The notes beneath the pieces are model-generated. The model was not told where the DNA came from and ran no database searches. It was given only the letters and a program-made list of their open reading frames with translations. Shown in pieces: positions 61,864 through 64,000 of a stretch of DNA of 64,000 bases. The position numbers were made by a program, and so were the translations under genes. Positions within the stretch are counted from its first letter, which is position 1. The number at the start of each line of letters is the position of its first letter. Source of the DNA: Paraktedonobacter carboxidivorans (GTDB lineage: Bacteria > Chloroflexota > Ktedonobacteria > Ktedonobacterales > Ktedonobacteraceae); assembly GCA_041156125.1 (NCBI GenBank), contig JBEVTI010000016.1, positions 1-64,000 on the forward strand, given 5' to 3'.

Positions 61864-62454
61864 ATGAATGAGGATGAAAAGGGACTCTTACACCTGCTCG
61901 CCCTGGATCAATGTCAGCATTTTCCGTGCCTGGTACAGAACTACCAGCACCTGCTCTACGCATTTACCTGGCGGCTGACTGGCAATGCTCAGGATGCCGA
62001 AGACCTCCTCCAGGAGGCATTCCTGGGCATATATACCACGCTAGCATGCTATTCACCCGAACGCATTCAAATGCTTAAATTACGCCCCTGGCTCTATAAA
62101 ATTACTCTGAATGTCTTTCGCAACAGTAAACGTGGCCAGCACTTGAATCTGCTCTCTCTTGATCAGGATGAAAGCGCGCAAATCCCCGCTTTATCCTCAG
62201 ATGGCCCTGAATGGCGCTATGAGACGCTGGAGCAGTTCCAGGAACTGGAGCATTTGCTGTGGAGATTGCCAGAGCAATATCGCGTCGTGGTGATCTGCTA
62301 TTTCTTTGAGCAACTGACTTATCAGGAAATCGCGGATCTACTCGATCAACCGCTAGGTACCGTAAAATCGCGTCTTCATCGGGGCTTGCATCTGCTACGA
62401 ACCCGACAGGGCATTCAGGCAGAGGAAAGGAACTACGCCAATGGAGCATATTAA
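61864..62454 (+). CDS. ECF-type RNA polymerase sigma factor
   Basis: A 196-residue sigma-70 family group 4 factor. Region 2 (about 20-85: LYAFTWRLTGNAQDAEDLLQ, EAFLGIYTTLACYSPERI, RPWLYKITLNVFRN) and region 4 (about 130-185: LWRLPEQYRVVVICYFFEQL, TYQEIADLLDQPLGTVKSRL) are complete. AAGGAG lies 6 bases before ATG 61864. Its end overlaps the start of the HEAT/membrane gene by 14 bases, the usual layout for a sigma and its anti-sigma. No -35/-10 autoregulatory promoter of a recognisable ECF type was found. Confidence 0.93.
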   Translation: MNEDEKGLLHLLALDQCQHFPCLVQNYQHLLYAFTWRLTGNAQDAEDLLQEAFLGIYTTLACYSPERIQMLKLRPWLYKITLNVFRNSKRGQHLNLLSLDQDESAQIPALSSDGPEWRYETLEQFQELEHLLWRLPEQYRVVVICYFFEQLTYQEIADLLDQPLGTVKSRLHRGLHLLRTRQGIQAEERNYANGAY

Positions 62455-63586
62455 TCCTACACCTTTCAAGCAGAAAAACCACGTCCAGGCGCCAGCTTCC
62501 CTGGCAACTGATCTGGAAAGGCGCCTGGCCGCACAGGCGGAGTATGCGTCTCCTCTCAAGCCAGTAACGGAACTGCTCCATGCGCTTCATGATCAACGCT
62601 GGGAAATCCGCTGCGCGGCCCTCCAGGGACTTGCGCAACGGGGAACTCTCCCACCCGCTGAGATTATGATGGCTCTGCAAGATGAGAACATATATGTGCG
62701 TATGACTGCTCTGCATATTCTGGGCAACTACCCGACCCAGACGGCTGCGGAACCCCTGCGCATGGCCCTGGAAGATCCTGACTGGCAGGTGCGCGAAGTA
62801 GCTCTGCTCACACTGGGCAAACTAGATTTAGGCCTCTCTCACGAAATCACCGAGCTCGCTGAGAGCGATCCTGTCAGTAATGTACGCTCCACTGCACAGC
62901 TCGTTCTCTCACACGCTTCACCTGCTGCGTTCGCTCAGAGGCAAGCACAAGATACAAGGAGTACTATAACCATGGCTCTTGAACAACAGAATGACACAAC
63001 TTCTACGCAGTCTATGGCACCTGAGCGCAAACCAATACGCTGGCGCAGGCGCATTGGTCTGGTAGCCGCGCTTGGCATCTTTTTCCTGATCGTGCTTACG
63101 GCGTCAGGTCTTGCTAATGGCTGGTGGAATCCCATCTTTGGCGGCGATCAGAGCGTCTATCAACCATTGTCCCAAACAGCTACGGATCACGGAATAACCA
63201 TCCAGCTTACCCAGGCATACGCCGACGAGGGGCGCACAGTGCTCGTCTACACGATCAGACCATTGGGCTTTACCAATCAGACGAATTTGAGCAGTACCAC
63301 ACCTCAAAAGCAGGAAGCGTTAAGCTATACCTCGTGCGATGTGCAGGACGGCTCGTACCATTGCTATTGGGTCCAGCCGAGCTTTCTTGTGCCGACTGGC
63401 ACGCATACTCTGACGCTGACCTGGGATATCGGACAGGTTATTCCACAGGCCTCTGTCTCTCCCTCTGTCTCTCGTCTGGCGTCAATTAAGGGAGACTGGC
63501 ACTTTGTTTTCACCATCCCCTTCCATCACGAATGGAATTCAAATCTGCCTGATCCAATTCACAGCGGCCAACAACTTCCTGGCTAA
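62441..63586 (+). CDS. HEAT-repeat membrane protein, candidate anti-sigma factor
   Basis: A 381-residue protein. Residues about 15-165 are HEAT repeats (DQRWEIRCAALQGLAQRGTL, DENIYVRMTALHILGNYP, DPDWQVREVALLTLGKLDL, DPVSNVRSTAQLVL), residues about 203-222 are one membrane helix after a Arg-rich stop (RWRRRIGLVAALGIFFLIVL), and the rest is an extracellular beta domain like DUF4179 (TIQLTQAYADEGRTVLVYTI, HTLTLTWDIGQVIP). ATG 62441 lies inside the sigma gene (AAAGGA upstream), so translation is coupled. DUF4179-type outer domains occur on anti-sigma factors, but the usual zinc-finger or ASD sigma-binding part is replaced here by HEAT repeats. Confidence 0.75.
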   Translation: MEHINPTPFKQKNHVQAPASLATDLERRLAAQAEYASPLKPVTELLHALHDQRWEIRCAALQGLAQRGTLPPAEIMMALQDENIYVRMTALHILGNYPTQTAAEPLRMALEDPDWQVREVALLTLGKLDLGLSHEITELAESDPVSNVRSTAQLVLSHASPAAFAQRQAQDTRSTITMALEQQNDTTSTQSMAPERKPIRWRRRIGLVAALGIFFLIVLTASGLANGWWNPIFGGDQSVYQPLSQTATDHGITIQLTQAYADEGRTVLVYTIRPLGFTNQTNLSSTTPQKQEALSYTSCDVQDGSYHCYWVQPSFLVPTGTHTLTLTWDIGQVIPQASVSPSVSRLASIKGDWHFVFTIPFHHEWNSNLPDPIHSGQQLPG

Positions 63587-63646
63587 ACATCCGCTCTGCC
63601 ATTGCTCGCAAGTCGCGCGGCAACCCGGCACTTCCTGGACTCTATT

Positions 63647-63690
63647 GGCGCAGGTTGTTGTCTCCTCTGGGAGAGGCAACAACCTGCGCC
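63647..63690 (+). terminator. Hairpin after the candidate anti-sigma gene
   Basis: Arms 63647-63660 and 63677-63690 pair exactly (14 bp), with an inner TCTCC/GGAGA stem and a 2-base bulge. It lies 60 bp after the stop. Confidence 0.6.
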
Positions 63691-63830
63691 TCGCGGGGCG
63701 CGACAGTCTGAGTCACACTCTCTCGATTTTATGCTATCTTGACATCCCAAGATATCTCACGTACACTCTAGATGCATTTCTCTATAAAACAGGGCATTTT
63801 CTGCTTACCTCTTTTTATCTGGAGACGCAT

Positions 63831-64000
63831 ATGAGTGATCGAAGTGGTCAATCTCTGGGAAACTAGCACCTCCTCAGTTTGCTGGGATAGGGAGGCTTTG
63901 CCGAAGTTTATCTTGGACAGCATATTCATCTTAACACTCAGGCTGCTATTAAAATATTACTCGCGACAAAACTCGACGATCAGAAGGAAATCGATGGTTT
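63831..64000 (+). pseudogene. Serine/threonine protein kinase gene with two in-frame amber codons (partial)
   Basis: From ATG 63831 (GGAG upstream) the frame encodes a PknB-type kinase N-lobe: MSDRSGQSLGN, TAG at 63864-63866, HLLSLLG, TAG at 63888-63890, then GGFAEVYLGQHIHLNTQAA, IKILLATKLDD. The glycine loop (GxGGFAEVYLG) and the catalytic-Lys strand AAIK are clear. Relatives usually have a Tyr or similar at the first amber and Gln/Arg/Glu at the second. With two stops in the first 20 codons the gene is very likely dead as written, although the rest of the frame is intact to the window edge, so the decay is recent. Confidence 0.8.

Noticed and set aside
1327..63890. Reassignment of TAG to an amino acid, because four in-frame TAG codons interrupt conserved sequences.
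   Set aside because: Several intact genes end in TAG at the expected place (PA14 protein at 874, TPR protein at 4371, kinase at 24733), the affected genes also show deletion or fragmentation, and no suppressor tRNA is in the window.

Overview
The window looks like a chromosomal segment of a Ktedonobacteria-type Chloroflexota, that is, a mycelial, spore-forming, large-genome soil lineage. This is inference from gene content, since there is no rRNA here. The content includes a DUF951 protein next to nadD, an F420-type luciferase-like oxidoreductase, an ArsA-HSP20 ATPase, many sensor kinases, Thr/Pro-rich anchored surface proteins, a DUF1800/DUF1501 pair, a compact type II (aromatic) polyketide synthase, and decayed WD40, protein-kinase and glucanase genes. 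Base composition is moderate, and sigma-70-like promoters with 17-bp spacers are easy to find.

Layout. 1-2950: accessory, partly decayed region (tail of a carbohydrate-binding protein, a PA14 protein, a WD40 remnant, a GntR/UTRA regulator, two 78-bp direct repeats). 2953-7241: TPR protein and a PAS-GAF histidine kinase/CheY-like regulator pair. 7575-9783: GH87-type alpha-1,3-glucanase gene broken by an amber codon and a deletion. 10796-15845: pentapeptide-repeat protein, minimal type II PKS (KS-alpha, chain-length factor, ACP, TcmN-type cyclase) and a divergent winged-helix candidate regulator. 15885-26968: sensors, nucleotidyltransferase, deaminase, LLM oxidoreductase, MFS transporter, two secreted Asn/Gly/Gln repeat proteins, an orphan histidine kinase, an unknown acidic protein and an ArsR-GNAT fusion. 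27204-34687: cell-surface block (two membrane-anchored Thr/Pro-rich proteins, a small anchored protein, DUF1501, DUF1800). 35073-54513: mostly housekeeping (membrane glycosyltransferases, MscS, nadD, the coupled TPR-rlmD-maf-gluQ run, Nudix-recN-nadK, cca). 55012-59244: response regulator with a degenerate receiver, then tRNA-Ala(CGC), a leucine T-box leader with a tRNA-Ala(GGC) gene inside it, and leuS. 59970-63586: small unknown protein, ArsA-HSP20, ECF sigma factor with an overlapping HEAT-repeat membrane protein (candidate anti-sigma). The window ends in a protein-kinase gene with two in-frame amber codons.

The most unusual structure is at 55965-56391. A canonical T-box riboswitch (CTC leucine specifier, UGGUACC bulge, intrinsic terminator) upstream of leuS is split between Stem I and the antiterminator by a complete tRNA-Ala(GGC) gene that has its own TTGCCG-N17-TATAAT promoter. 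A second recurring oddity is a set of unusually long, nearly perfect hairpins (stems of 13-37 bp, each different in sequence, mostly without a U-tract) right after stop codons across the window.
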